A DNA stretch of 64,000 bases from Acridotheres tristis (Eukaryota; Chordata; Aves; Passeriformes; Sturnidae), in the NCBI GenBank assembly GCA_037013685.1, contig CM072887.1, positions 44,195,154-44,259,153 of the forward strand, in the 5' to 3' direction. Shown piece by piece: positions 57,501 to 63,400 of the stretch. Numbering within the stretch: position 1 is the stretch's first letter; every line of letters starts with the position of its first letter. The notes below the pieces were generated by a model. That model was not told the DNA's origin. It ran no database searches and worked only from the letters and a program-made list of their open reading frames with translations. Position numbers and translations under genes: made by a program.

Positions 57501-60478
57501 TTGTATAGATTATCAAAGAGAAAATTCTACTGATAAAGAATTATGTGGCAGAGAATTATGTTTCTTAGAGGGAACTTAATGAACCTCACCTAACTGAAGT
57601 CAGGCATGGTGGCTTCATGAGAAGTGATGGTTAATTCTGAAGGATGTGATTTTATAGGCTATCATAGGTGATATCAGAAATGTGGACCTTGATGTGTGTG
57701 AGAAAACAGAAGAGAAAGGGAGAAGTTCTTAGCATGGCCTAACAAACAGGTGCAAGTAGGTGCAGACAAATTTGATCTTATGACAAACTCAGGAAGAAGA
57801 GGAATTGTGGTGATTAGTCTGGAATGCTGAATGCAGGCTGGAATGCCTGCTGCACAGGCTTGATTTGATACATTACAAATTTGTGGAAAAAGATCCATGC
57901 TTTTTGGCCTTTTTTTCCCCCTAATCTGAGAAAAAGAATCCGAGTGACCCTTGAGTCATCTATTTGTAGCTGCATTCAGATTCCTAACTTCCCCTTTGTG
58001 TTTTTTTTCTTTCTCTGATTCCCAGAATGGGCAAGGACACTTTCCTTACATTGCTGTTCTGCGGGCACATTCTTCTTTTCATGTCTATTCCCAAAGGGAT
58101 TCCTTTAGCTTTTGCTTTCACTTTTTTTTGTCAGTAGTTGGAAACAGGGACTACGTTGCTTTTTTTTTCCTCCCCCTTTATACTTATTTTTATTTTTTTA
58201 ACCCTTACAGCAACAAGACTTGACATGTGCAGTGGGATAATGGAAAAGTTCAGGATCTTTCGCACAGAAAAGACTTATGCAGTGAAGGCTGGGAAGTGGT
58301 ATTTTGAGTTTGAGGCAGTTACTGCAGGAGACATGAGAGTTGGCTGGACCAGGCCTGGTTGTCTGCCAGATCAGGAACTTGGCTCAGATGAAGAAGCTTT
58401 TGTTTTTGATGGCTTTAAGGTTTGTATATGTTTATCTATAATAATACGAGTGACTGCAAAGCTTTAAAATTTTGTATCTTATTCCATGTAACATTTGCCT
58501 CAGTTGCCTTCACTGCTTTCATTGATGTTTCATGGAATTATTTCTCTGAGGACCTAGGCAGAATAACTAGAATCAGTGTCACCTGGAAAATTAATAAGCT
58601 AGGTTTGGCATTTCTGTAATGTTTTTTCAAAAATTCACGTGTTTCTACAGCATATATAAAGAATTGAAAATGAAAGTGGCTTAATTAAATTCAAGTACTG
58701 GAAGTACTGGAAAAGGTGTATTTAGCTATGAATAATTTCTTTAAATTTTTACTTGGTTGTTCTCTCTGTAAGAAGTGCCATTAGGGAATAAATATGGTTA
58801 AGATTATTAACAGTAAGCATTTGGGGCAAACTTTGATACAAAGTTTTGGTAGAGATGTAAGAGTTCCAAAGGGTACAGCTAAGTTTTCACAGAAATCCTT
58901 ACAGCTTAAATGAAGGATGATAGAACCACTAAGGTTTGCTCAAATTTAACTCTGTATGGAAAATAGACATATTGGAATCTTGTCATAAGAATATATGGGA
59001 AAAAAACCCTTATATTACAATCATCAGAATAGATTAAATGACTCATTAAAATTTTTAATTTCAGTATGAAGGCAAGTGCAACAGCTATCCAAACCTTAAT
59101 TGTTATTAAGGCTACTGATGACTCATTGTATCTGGTATTTGAATTAATTTTCCGTATTACTGTTGAAATATGCAACAGAAATCAACAGTATTTCTGGATA
59201 TAGCCAGCATGATAAAGTTCTCAAGATGTATTTCATTTATGCTGTGGTAATGTATTTGTTTCCCACTCCTATGTTGCATTAGAAGATGCCTTGAAAAGAG
59301 AACTGGAAAGATTTTTGTAAAGTGTCTTACATAAACTATTCAAGTCCTCTATTTTTACTGGCATAGTTGCCTTCTGAATCTTAGGGCTTGATATTTAGGT
59401 CTCAATCTACAAAGCTATTTTGTTGTGTTTGATTTTAATGGGTTCTTTCCTTGGTTGGAAAAAAACCCTGACCTTCAAGATATCAAGAAAGGTTCATTGG
59501 TTTTGTACAACTTCTAGGATGGATACGGAGCATAAACATCTACTTGTGATGAAATACATTAATAGGAATCCTAGCTGTTATTAGTTATTAACGCTTTTTT
59601 TTTCTATACTTGGTTACAATAGTTCTTAAGAGATGTTAATTTCTTTGAACTCAAATCCAAGACCCCATTGAAAGCCTTTGCCGTCTTTGACTTGAAAGTC
59701 AGTCAGAGGAATCATTAAACATGTCCTGAGCTACTCTGGAATCTATCAGAAACGGAGTGCTTGTCTCATTCACAGACAGGTCTATTCCTTCCAAAATTTG
59801 ATATGAGAGAAAAATTTTGCACAAAATTTTTTAAGAATTATACTTAAGGAAACAATACAGATTGTTTGAAAGTAATGAATTTATAGACTGCTGAAGTAAA
59901 TAAAAGCAATTTCTTAGAAAGGATTTGTGAAGTAGCTATTTAAACATTGTCATTGATAGCCTATTATTGTGATTACAAGTCCTTCATGGAACTTCTGCAG
60001 AAAACTAAACCACACTCTTACTTTTTACTTAGATGGTGAAATAGCAATTTTCCCTGTCAGCTCTCTTAGCAATATTTTATAATGCTGATGTGAGGGGTGC
60101 CTGCAGGAAGTTAATTGATAGATTTCCATATTCAGAGTCAACTTGGAGTATTCACAGACGTAGTTTTGGAATGATATTCTGTGAAAGTGTTAATTTTAAT
60201 GCCATCTTAATTAAGGCCGTTAATTATTAGTTCTACCCTGAAAGAGGAGAAGAACACTTACATTATCACTATTTTTCTCTTAAATGCTTCTAATTATTTT
60301 CAGGCACAGCGGTGGCATCAAGGTAATGAGCATTTTGGCCGCTCTTGGTTGGCAGGAGATGTTGTTGGATGTATGGTGGACATGAATGAGCACACTATGA
60401 TGTTCACCTTAAATGGTGAAATCCTGCTTGATGACTCAGGCTCAGAACTTGCATTCAAGGACTTTGAGGTTGCTGATG
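490..60478 (+). CDS. RYR2: Ryanodine receptor 2 (cardiac Ca2+ release channel), internal part, 19 spliced exons
   Basis: Joined exons: 490-564, 3514-3670, 9924-10088, 11137-11258, 13177-13360, 14038-14173, 16847-16942, 22915-23033, 23418-23551, 27189-27430, 30778-30970, 32686-32902, 33126-33230, 37517-37620, 41711-41794, 44826-44985, 55169-55316, 58211-58419, 60304-60478. They total 2825 bases, exactly 941 codons plus one base at each end, with no stop. Against the human protein as I remember it there is no insertion or deletion between residues 259 and 1199. RYR2 rather than RYR1 or RYR3 is shown by RYR2-type stretches such as [18 protein letters not shown] and [10 protein letters not shown]. 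The product is a subunit of the tetrameric sarcoplasmic/endoplasmic reticulum Ca2+ release channel; this part lies in the cytosolic shell (MIR, RIH, SPRY1, RyR repeats 1 and 2, start of SPRY2). The first ten and the last roughly 76 exons are outside the window. Exon numbers and residue numbers are from memory of human RYR2. Confidence 0.97.
565..3513 (+). other. RYR2: RYR2 intron, 2949 bp
   Basis: Begins GTAAGT and ends TTAG. AT-rich unique sequence; open frames around 1.1-2.1 kb on both strands match nothing I know. No mobile element is recognised. Confidence 0.85.
3514..3670 (+). CDS. RYR2: RYR2 exon (about human exon 12): MIR 4, residues 283-335
   Basis: The first base completes Ala283, then 52 codons run from WSGSHIRWG to AFCFRSSK. 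It encodes most of the fourth MIR repeat of N-terminal domain B. The acceptor is tttcttag and the donor reads AAG|GTATGG. Arg298 (3557-3559), a second chloride-site arginine, is present. Differences from human cluster in the surface loop after GKYLSL, where the bird reads LDDKSLLLT, and at 330 (Cys for Thr). The intron changes from phase 2 to phase 0, so skipping would shift the frame. Confidence 0.95.
5350..5440 (+). mobile_element. CR1 LINE, old 3' end fragment
   Basis: The end of the segment (accagatgaccca, then tttctaacctgactaattctg, then tgtgattcag) follows the avian CR1 3' pattern: ccagatgacc, cttccaacct, then the ttctgtgattc tail. It is diverged, so the 5' limit is a guess. Confidence 0.65.
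6100..6361. repeat. T/G-only low-complexity tract, about 260 bp
   Basis: Almost every base is T or G on the plus strand, with only single C or A exceptions (for example at 6113, 6172 and 6231). It mixes (TTG)n, (TTTTG)n, (GGTT)n and a run of about 13 G at 6151-6163. The long open frames in it on both strands are low-complexity artefacts. Confidence 0.95.
9234..9293. repeat. 30-bp direct duplication
   Basis: Two adjacent 30-bp units, 9234-9263 and 9264-9293, both start tgtccagaag and share agtttgtgc. They differ at a few bases, mostly in the last third. Confidence 0.8.
9924..10088 (+). CDS. RYR2: RYR2 exon (about human exon 13): MIR 4-5, residues 336-390
   Basis: Exactly 55 codons in frame 0, from [15 protein letters not shown] to RMGSLQRK. 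It ends MIR 4 and forms most of MIR 5 in N-terminal domain B. The acceptor is ttcctcag and the donor GTAAGA. The core IKYGDS and [12 protein letters not shown] are unchanged from human, while 340-342, 351-352 and the QSADAK loop differ conservatively. RYR3 differs far more here (KVEGMG, IASGLW), which supports RYR2. Both flanking introns are phase 0. Confidence 0.95.
10089..11136 (+). other. RYR2: RYR2 intron, 1048 bp
   Basis: AT-rich, with a short A tract near 10866. Nothing else is recognised. Confidence 0.85.
11137..11258 (+). CDS. RYR2: RYR2 exon (about human exon 14): MIR 5 to domain C, residues 391-431
   Basis: Encodes [12 protein letters not shown] through [17 protein letters not shown] plus two bases of Arg431. 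It links MIR 5 to the first helices of N-terminal domain C. The acceptor is gttttcag. The donor is AG|GTGTGC; ending at 11258 is required because the next exon supplies the third base of Arg431. Arg414, Arg417 and Arg420 (11224-11226) are all present; mutations at 414 and 420 are known in human arrhythmia, and Arg420 completes the chloride site. Differences from human are few (LTLSRSQN for ISLSRSQH). Confidence 0.95.
11259..13176 (+). other. RYR2: RYR2 intron, 1918 bp
   Basis: AT-rich. The open frame that reads through from the preceding exon into this intron is chance. No repeat is recognised. Confidence 0.85.
13177..13360 (+). CDS. RYR2: RYR2 exon (about human exon 15): domain C / RIH, residues 431-492
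   Basis: The first base completes Arg431, then 61 codons run from GLDSLNKK to RQNLFQEE. It encodes helices of N-terminal domain C, the start of the RIH (RYR and IP3R homology) region. The acceptor is ttcttgcag. The donor GAG|GTACTT is a poor match after the fifth base. Leu433, mutated in human disease (L433P), is the ctt at 13181-13183. The segment after it (NKKVKSSII) is the least conserved part; from [18 protein letters not shown] on it is almost identical to human. Confidence 0.95.
13361..14037 (+). other. RYR2: RYR2 intron, 677 bp
   Basis: T-rich throughout. No feature is seen besides the splice sites. Confidence 0.85.
14038..14173 (+). CDS. RYR2: RYR2 exon (about human exon 16): N-terminal solenoid, residues 493-538
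   Basis: 45 codons from [18 protein letters not shown] to ILNSLYELL plus the first base of Ala538. It continues the helical RIH domain. The acceptor is ttttttag and the donor GTAAGA. Differences from human include Asn for His in the RLNVYSS segment and Lys/Ala changes in [10 protein letters not shown]. The junction is phase 1. Confidence 0.95.
14174..16846 (+). other. RYR2: RYR2 intron, 2673 bp
   Basis: Contains a minus-strand CR1 3' fragment at about 15.04-15.11 kb and ends in a (CT)-rich pyrimidine tract. Nothing else is recognised. Confidence 0.85.
15041..15112 (-). mobile_element. CR1 LINE 3' end fragment, reversed
   Basis: tcttagaatggtttggatc, followed by ctctaaagatcatctagtcc, is the reverse complement of a CR1 3' terminus. 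Only about 70 bp is kept. Confidence 0.8.
16847..16942 (+). CDS. RYR2: RYR2 exon (about human exon 17): N-terminal solenoid, residues 538-570
   Basis: Two bases complete Ala538, then 31 codons ([15 protein letters not shown] to ERLEASS) and one base of Gly570. The peptide is identical to human RYR2 as I recall it. RYR3 has SNNLDWLISK in the same place. A long pyrimidine tract (tttctctctctctcttttcc) precedes the acceptor; the donor is GTATGC. The exon is 96 bp between two phase-1 introns, so skipping would keep the frame. Confidence 0.95.
16943..22914 (+). other. RYR2: RYR2 intron, 5972 bp
   Basis: Contains a tRNA-headed SINE on the minus strand at about 20.54-20.68 kb. A possible, too degraded CR1 end lies near 21.9 kb. 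The rest shows no recognisable feature. Confidence 0.85.
20543..20675 (-). mobile_element. tRNA-derived SINE with CR1-type tail (TguSINE1-like)
   Basis: Read on the minus strand, the head looks like a tRNA-Ile: ctggttagagcatggtac resembles the D arm and A box, and gtgggttcaatccctgta is a good B box and T arm. It is followed by cttaagagttggactcag, agatcc and ttcaactcaaaa, a CR1-type 3' tail. This head-tail architecture is that of the songbird SINE family TguSINE1 as I recall it. Small changes in the D and anticodon arms show it is not a working tRNA gene. The ends are approximate. Confidence 0.75.
22915..23033 (+). CDS. RYR2: RYR2 exon (about human exon 18): N-terminal solenoid, residues 570-609
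   Basis: Two bases complete Gly570, followed by 39 codons ([17 protein letters not shown] to DKHGRNHK). It belongs to the RIH helical repeat region, highly conserved across ryanodine receptors. Only Cys for Ser in KSIICLL differs from human. The acceptor is ttttccccccag and the donor GTAGGT. The following intron is only 384 bp. Confidence 0.95.
23034..23417 (+). other. RYR2: RYR2 intron, 384 bp
   Basis: Short AT-rich intron. Nothing is seen in it besides the splice sites. Confidence 0.9.
23418..23551 (+). CDS. RYR2: RYR2 exon (about human exon 19): end of RIH region, residues 610-654
   Basis: 44 codons from [17 protein letters not shown] to TRLVNHVS plus two bases of Ser654. It closes the N-terminal solenoid and leads into SPRY1. 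It matches human RYR2 residue for residue as I recall it. The RYR3 counterpart (LCNGVAVRANQN, LLPRRNLLL) is clearly different. The acceptor is ttttttttcag and the donor AG|GTACAA. Confidence 0.95.
24338..24883 (+). mobile_element. CR1 LINE, 5'-truncated, about 550 bp
   Basis: Starts inside the C-terminal end of the CR1 reverse-transcriptase ORF (gatgaggccacacctggaat; peptides such as [16 protein letters not shown] and RVVKHWNRL match CR1 pol) and ends with ggttggacttgatcttggag and ttttccagcctcgatgattt, the CR1 3' end. The ORF is broken by stops. Same strand as RYR2. Confidence 0.92.
26790..27056 (+). mobile_element. CR1 LINE 3' fragment, degraded
   Basis: attggaataatcttgctggg, atggtggattacgcaacac, and the end gttagactagatgatccttg with tcttttccaagctgg follow the CR1 3' region with many changes. 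It ends with tgtgattccatga. The 5' limit is uncertain. It lies about 130 bp upstream of the SPRY1 exon at 27189. Confidence 0.8.
27189..27430 (+). CDS. RYR2: RYR2 exon (about human exon 20): SPRY1, residues 654-735
   Basis: The longest exon in the window: one base of Ser654, 80 codons ([16 protein letters not shown] to FDGLHLWS) and one base of Gly735. It encodes the first half of SPRY1 with the characteristic [15 protein letters not shown] and [13 protein letters not shown] blocks. SPRY1 sits near the FKBP12.6 contact in known structures. The acceptor ends tttaag, with A rather than C or T at -3, a less common type. Bird-specific residues include YRKW, DHLEP, AES and GGGAEWGG where human has YKKW, DHTEP, AEA and GGGEEWGG. 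Confidence 0.96.
27431..30777 (+). other. RYR2: RYR2 intron, 3347 bp
   Basis: AT-rich unique sequence with T-rich runs. Close to its end there is a competing acceptor-like site at 30712-30713. No mobile element is recognised. Confidence 0.85.
30692..30713 (+). promoter_or_regulatory. RYR2: Competing 3' splice site upstream of the SPRY1 exon
   Basis: A pyrimidine-rich run (tgatgtttttctctttttt) leads to TAG at 30711-30713, followed by G. It looks at least as good as the real acceptor at 30776-30777. Its use would add 64 bases to the exon and bring an in-frame TAA (30755-30757) after 13 codons. Actual use is not known. Confidence 0.4.
30778..30970 (+). CDS. RYR2: RYR2 exon (about human exon 21): SPRY1, residues 735-799
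   Basis: Two bases complete Gly735, then 63 codons ([18 protein letters not shown] to [11 protein letters not shown]) and two bases of Lys799. It is the core of SPRY1. The acceptor is cttccatag; a probable branch site (gactaaat, about 30751-30758) lies about 24 bases upstream. A second acceptor-like sequence with a better pyrimidine tract ends at 30713. The donor is a weak AA|GTTAGC. The phase with the next exon (AA+G) proves this end. Confidence 0.95.
30971..32685 (+). other. RYR2: RYR2 intron, 1715 bp
   Basis: Starts with a weak GTTAGC donor followed by a T-rich tract at 30990-31046. No repeat family is recognised in the remainder. Confidence 0.85.
30990..31046 (+). promoter_or_regulatory. 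RYR2: U-rich tract downstream of a weak 5' splice site
   Basis: A T-dominated stretch with two long T runs starts about 20 bases after the GTTAGC donor. U-rich sequences just downstream of weak donors can recruit TIA-1-type proteins and help U1 snRNP binding; that role here is inference. Confidence 0.35.
32686..32902 (+). CDS. RYR2: RYR2 exon (about human exon 22): end of SPRY1 to RyR repeat 1, residues 799-871
   Basis: The first base completes Lys799, then 72 codons from [14 protein letters not shown] to [10 protein letters not shown]. It finishes SPRY1 and contains the linker into RyR repeat 1. The stretch [20 protein letters not shown] is RYR2-type; RYR3 reads LEPVKEYKRDADGIRDLLG. The acceptor is gtttacag and the donor CAG|GTATGG. 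Only a 223-bp intron separates it from the next exon. Confidence 0.95.
32903..33125 (+). other. RYR2: RYR2 intron, 223 bp, shortest of the window
   Basis: Begins GTATGG and ends TTTAG. It keeps the end of SPRY1 and the start of RyR repeat 1 close together. No other feature is seen. Confidence 0.9.
33126..33230 (+). CDS. RYR2: RYR2 exon (about human exon 23): RyR repeat 1, residues 872-906
   Basis: 35 codons in frame 0, [17 protein letters not shown] through GWQYGP. This is the first half of RyR repeat 1 (P1 domain), with the family hallmark [18 protein letters not shown], echoed in repeat 2 by [18 protein letters not shown]. The peptide is unchanged from human. The acceptor is ttctttag and the donor GTATGT. 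The exon is 105 bp between phase-0 introns. Confidence 0.95.
34223..34348. repeat. 42-bp tandem repeat, exactly 3 copies
   Basis: Units 34223-34264, 34265-34306 and 34307-34348 each start ttaagcagtgataaagttag and end aaatgaaaactgg. Units 2 and 3 are identical; unit 1 has gttccaaa instead of gttcgaaa. The near-identity points to a recent expansion. Confidence 0.97.
34488..35410 (-). mobile_element. CR1 LINE (CR1-J-like), 5'-truncated, about 920 bp, reversed
   Basis: On the minus strand the sequence runs from just upstream of the reverse-transcriptase active-site region (peptide [18 protein letters not shown], matching the CR1 FADDTKLGG motif) through the C-terminal pol segment ([31 protein letters not shown]) to the 3' end at 34488 (cgagttggaaggaaccc on the plus strand). 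Frameshifts and stops break the ORF, so it is a dead copy. Its GC content is well above the surrounding intron. It resembles the CR1-J type common in songbirds. Confidence 0.93.
37517..37620 (+). CDS. RYR2: RYR2 exon (about human exon 24): RyR repeat 1, residues 907-941
   Basis: 34 codons ([17 protein letters not shown] to QMSLETL) and two bases of Lys941. It is the second half of RyR repeat 1 and is identical to human as I recall. The acceptor is ttctcag and the donor GTAAGT, an exact consensus. Confidence 0.95.
38489..38528. repeat. 20-bp direct duplication
   Basis: cctatatttttaaaatcttt is followed at once by cctagatttttaaaatcttt, one base different. Confidence 0.85.
38681..38708. repeat. 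Perfect inverted repeat, 13-bp arms, 2-bp spacer
   Basis: acttagggtcata (38681-38693) and its exact reverse complement (38696-38708) are separated only by tt. The transcript could form a tight hairpin there. Confidence 0.95.
41612..41650. repeat. Two overlapping inverted repeats sharing one arm
   Basis: gtttataggcac (41621-41632) pairs perfectly with 41639-41650 around a 6-base loop. tatagtgcc (41612-41620) pairs perfectly with 41628-41636 around a 7-base loop. The two stems use overlapping bases and exclude each other. The centre cactatagtg (41630-41639) is itself a palindrome. It lies 61 bp upstream of the exon at 41711. Confidence 0.9.
41711..41794 (+). CDS. RYR2: RYR2 exon (about human exon 25): RyR repeat 1 end, residues 941-969
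   Basis: The first base completes Lys941 (AA+A), then 27 codons ([18 protein letters not shown] to MKLPK) and two bases of Asn969. It covers the C-terminal helix of RyR repeat 1 and the linker to repeat 2. The linker is one of the more variable segments: bird [10 protein letters not shown] against human ISDEHAEDKV. The acceptor is tgccctag and the donor GTAAGT. The 84-bp exon lies between two phase-2 introns. Confidence 0.95.
41795..44825 (+). other. RYR2: RYR2 intron, 3031 bp
   Basis: Holds one very short minus-strand CR1 end near 44.1 kb. The rest is AT-rich with no recognisable feature. Confidence 0.85.
44099..44150 (-). mobile_element. CR1 LINE 3' terminus, very short, reversed
   Basis: tagaatcatagaatcattta, then ggttggaaaagaccttta, is the reverse complement of the last bases of a CR1. 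About 50 bp is recognisable, an extreme 5' truncation. Confidence 0.85.
44826..44985 (+). CDS. RYR2: RYR2 exon (about human exon 26): RyR repeat 2, residues 969-1022
   Basis: The first base completes Asn969, then 53 codons, [18 protein letters not shown] through GWTYGIQQ. It is the first half of RyR repeat 2. Leu replaces Thr in YQLLSGYKP; the remainder matches human. The acceptor is tttttcaacag and the donor CAG|GTAAGA. The largest intron of the window follows. Confidence 0.95.
44986..55168 (+). other. RYR2: RYR2 intron, 10183 bp, longest of the window
   Basis: AT-rich sequence with no CR1, SINE or tandem array that I can recognise. A T16 run lies at 54841-54856. The stretch at about 51.04-51.42 kb is less AT-rich than its surroundings, and about 47.45-47.63 kb resembles LTR sequence only loosely. 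Confidence 0.85.
55169..55316 (+). CDS. RYR2: RYR2 exon (about human exon 27): RyR repeat 2, residues 1023-1072
   Basis: 49 codons, [18 protein letters not shown] to NLEAPDQDH, and one base of Ala1072. It is the second half of RyR repeat 2. Ala replaces Thr in PYALLDD, as in RYR3; otherwise it matches human RYR2. The exon is noticeably richer in CpG (cgacgaaatcctcgcc, accgtacgc, gatcgg) than the surrounding intron. The acceptor is ttatgcag and the donor GTAATT. Confidence 0.95.
55317..58210 (+). other. RYR2: RYR2 intron, 2894 bp
   Basis: Contains 3.6 copies of a 16-bp pyrimidine-rich repeat at 55469-55526 and a T20 run at 56287-56306. A 161-codon minus-strand open frame (56631-57116) has no recognisable product. 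Confidence 0.85.
55469..55526. repeat. 16-bp pyrimidine-rich tandem repeat, 3.6 copies
   Basis: The unit ctttccttattgtttc repeats exactly at 55469, 55485 and 55501, with a partial fourth copy ending at 55526. Confidence 0.95.
58211..58419 (+). CDS. RYR2: RYR2 exon (about human exon 28): SPRY2, residues 1072-1141
   Basis: Two bases complete Ala1072, then 69 codons, [16 protein letters not shown] to [10 protein letters not shown]. It holds the linker from RyR repeat 2 and the first half of SPRY2 ([18 protein letters not shown]). The first 11 residues are the most diverged coding stretch in the window compared with human (ARAEVCSGTGE). The residue at 1136 is Val (gtt, 58402-58404), where human has Ala. 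The acceptor is acccttacag and the donor AAG|GTTTGT. Confidence 0.95.
58420..60303 (+). other. RYR2: RYR2 intron, 1884 bp
   Basis: AT-rich, with a weak GTTTGT donor. No repeat is recognised. Confidence 0.85.
60304..60478 (+). CDS. RYR2: RYR2 exon (about human exon 29): SPRY2, residues 1142-1200
   Basis: 58 codons, [15 protein letters not shown] to FKDFEVAD, and one base of Gly1200. It continues SPRY2 with the [21 protein letters not shown] core. Bird [10 protein letters not shown] replaces human HYGRSWQAGD, and EVAD replaces DVGD near the end. The acceptor is ttttcag and the donor GTAAGT. The next exon (expected to start FIPVCSLGV) is not in the remaining 3.5 kb. Confidence 0.95.
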
Positions 60479-63400
60479 GTAAGTTCTGTAATATATTGTG
60501 CTGTTAACATGCTATTGCCTGGTTTTTGTTCTGTTTTCATTTTAATATGTTTCTTTTGTGTTTCCTGTCCCCATTCTCATCCCTGTCTCTGCCTCCCCTG
60601 CCTTGTCCTTTTTTCTATTTGATTAATATTAGGCTTTTGGAAAGGAAATTTGCTGGGTGTGACAATGAGAAAGGGCTTTCTTCTATTGTGATCTTTGTGG
60701 CTGTCTTTTGTTGTGAGACCCTTTAACTGTTTTTCAGGGATGTGTCTGAAGAGGCATTCATGACTTTTAATATTTCATCCTCACTGCAGTAGATCACCAT
60801 ATGATGTACTAGAATTATAGAGTGTATCATAGAATGATTTGAGTTGGAAGGGACCTTTTAAGAGCACCTAGTCCACCTCCCTGCCATAGGGAGCAAGGAC
60901 ATCAGATTTTATCTAGATGAGGTACTGAAATAATATGAAGTGTCTGTCCAATTAGTGAGTAACTGTGGTAGTGAGTTTAAGCTATCTTTAAGGTTTGTTT
61001 TAGCACTGGGAGGAGAAATGACACCTGATCCAGTCAGCTGATACAAAACTATCCTCCAAAATATTCTGCTTAATTCTCAATCAGCAGATTGAGCTTTGTG
61101 CTTGTTGTAGGGTCCTTGGTGCAGGTTTCAACATCCACAAGCAGGTGCTAGTTTACTGTGAAGACATAACTTACGAGATTGCTTAAGATTTTGATGGTTT
61201 GTCAGGTGGCAGATTGATTCTGTACCAAAGAAATATTTTGTTTGTAAATTTAATTATATACTTGTGTGCAGATAGAAACAGAAAAGAGGTAAGAGACTGT
61301 ATTAAGTAAGTTAACTGCATAAAACTTCTGAACTATGGTAATGTTTTAAAAAAAATAAGCTTTAAGCTTTCATTTATTGTAGGTGCATGTATTCTGCTAT
61401 AAATGTTATGCATCTATTAAATAATACAGCTGTAGCTGAGAGATAAAGTTAAATTTTTTGAACAATGAGAGCTCCACATGCTACTGTTGGGTTACTCATC
61501 CCAACGCTATTCCCATGGGAAATATGAATTTCATATCTCTTAATTAAGCAATTCCCTCTTTGAATTTTAACCACTTTATTTTCATCTGGATTTCAGAGTG
61601 TTTTACTTTCAGTAGTACTTTGGGAGATTTTTTCCTTCCTCTGCCATTCCATTAGGAATCAGAAATATTTTTATGCTATTTAAAATTACATAATTGACAT
61701 TAATTTTCTGGACTGATTCTTGTTACTTTACTGCCTTTGGATTTCCTTAGATGCAGTGGTGAGGGTGGAGATATGAGAATTGGCTTACTGTTAGCATTAT
61801 ATGCAAAAAATCATCTTGGTGCCATTAAATTTTAAAGGCTTTCCAGTTATTGGTTAGTATACTCCCATTGGGGAATAGAGGCTCTGAAAGAAACTCTAAT
61901 TCCATTAAATTCTGAGGGTAGACTGCGTTTATTCCAAGTTGATGAAATCACAGTGATGTACTTTTTGTGGTGTTTGTTTCTAGCTGCAAGTTCAAATTGA
62001 AACAGATCTCTCTGCTAAAGGAGCTTCTGGCTTAACATGGAGCCTGGAGGCTTTGGTAACTGTGTCAGAGACTTTATGTCAAGCCTCTCAGATTTTCTAC
62101 AATATCCTTTTAATTCACATTAAGTTCCTTTAGTATTGTTTTTGTAGGAAAAAGCTTGCCCTTTGAAATAAGACGTCCTAGTCTGTTTTCAAAGGGATGT
62201 GCTGATTTATCTTAGATTTGATAACTCCAAAGCTATATTTGATACGAAAATATTGGAGGGAAAAGGTGAGGGGAAGGTAAGACAACCGATTATGAGTGTG
62301 TATGTGCAAACACACATATGAAATACTCAAAAAAATTTATGGATTTTTGTTTTGTTTTTTTGCAGACTGTCTTTAGTTTGGTTTTGTTACTGGCTCTTGC
62401 TTAATAGAGCTGAGACCTTTCTACAGGTCACTTCAATCACTGAATCATGTTTGTGTTGTGTTGCTGCACAAATGGACCTTTTACTTTAGAAACCAGTTAG
62501 AATTTCTGATGCAGCCTTACAGTAAATCAATCCTGTAGATTTAATTTACTTAGGAACAATGAAAAGGGAATATGGTGCTCTGCCAGCTTAGTAATACAGC
62601 TTGTGCTGCATGTTAGGTTGTACTACCAACAAGAGGAGCTCTTTGGGTTTATGGCAAATGAATTTATTTATCAAATATCATCTCAGTAGTAAAAGTGGTA
62701 AACATAATTGCATCTATTTATGCATTTGTAGCAGATAAATTTAACTATGAACAGGTACACTTATACAACCCAAATTTTATTTTGTCATGATCTCTGTGAG
62801 CAGGAGCTGTTTGTAGTGTTTATATTCAGTCTATACAGAGCCACAGTTACTGTAGAGTTACAATTATGTGCAGGAATCAGTACAGTACCTTCTGCTATCA
62901 GTGAGAATTGTATTGGTGAGAGGGACTGTCATCTTGATTTCACATTGCCTCCATTGGCAAGTTTGACGGGATACACTACATTGAGTAAAAATATGGATGA
63001 TGGCTTTACCTGTGTAGGAGGTTTTCCTGCGTTTCTTGGTTTTCTTTCAGGGAATCTTGCAAATGTTCGTTTATATTATATTACATTTTATTTGTGTGTG
63101 TATTTAAAATACTTGCTTCACATCTAATCTATCTGAGAGGTTTGGGGTTTTTTTTGAAACCACAGGAAAATGCGTAAGTAGAAGAATTACCATTTTTTGG
63201 GTAAAGAGGTGAGAATTGTAAGGTTTGTAAGGTTTGATACTGGCTTTCCGTAGCAACTTTTGCAACAGCTTGTGGATTCCTTTAACTCAACAGGGAGCCT
63301 AGTAAGTTCTCCCTACTAGAGCTTCTAGGCTTTATCATGGCACATCTCTATGTGAAAATGTGATTTTCCTAGTTATGAGTTGTTTAATACGATTTTATTC

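Noticed and set aside
490..60478. RYR1 or RYR3 as the gene
   Set aside because: Segments that differ between paralogues ([39 protein letters not shown]) are of the RYR2 type throughout.
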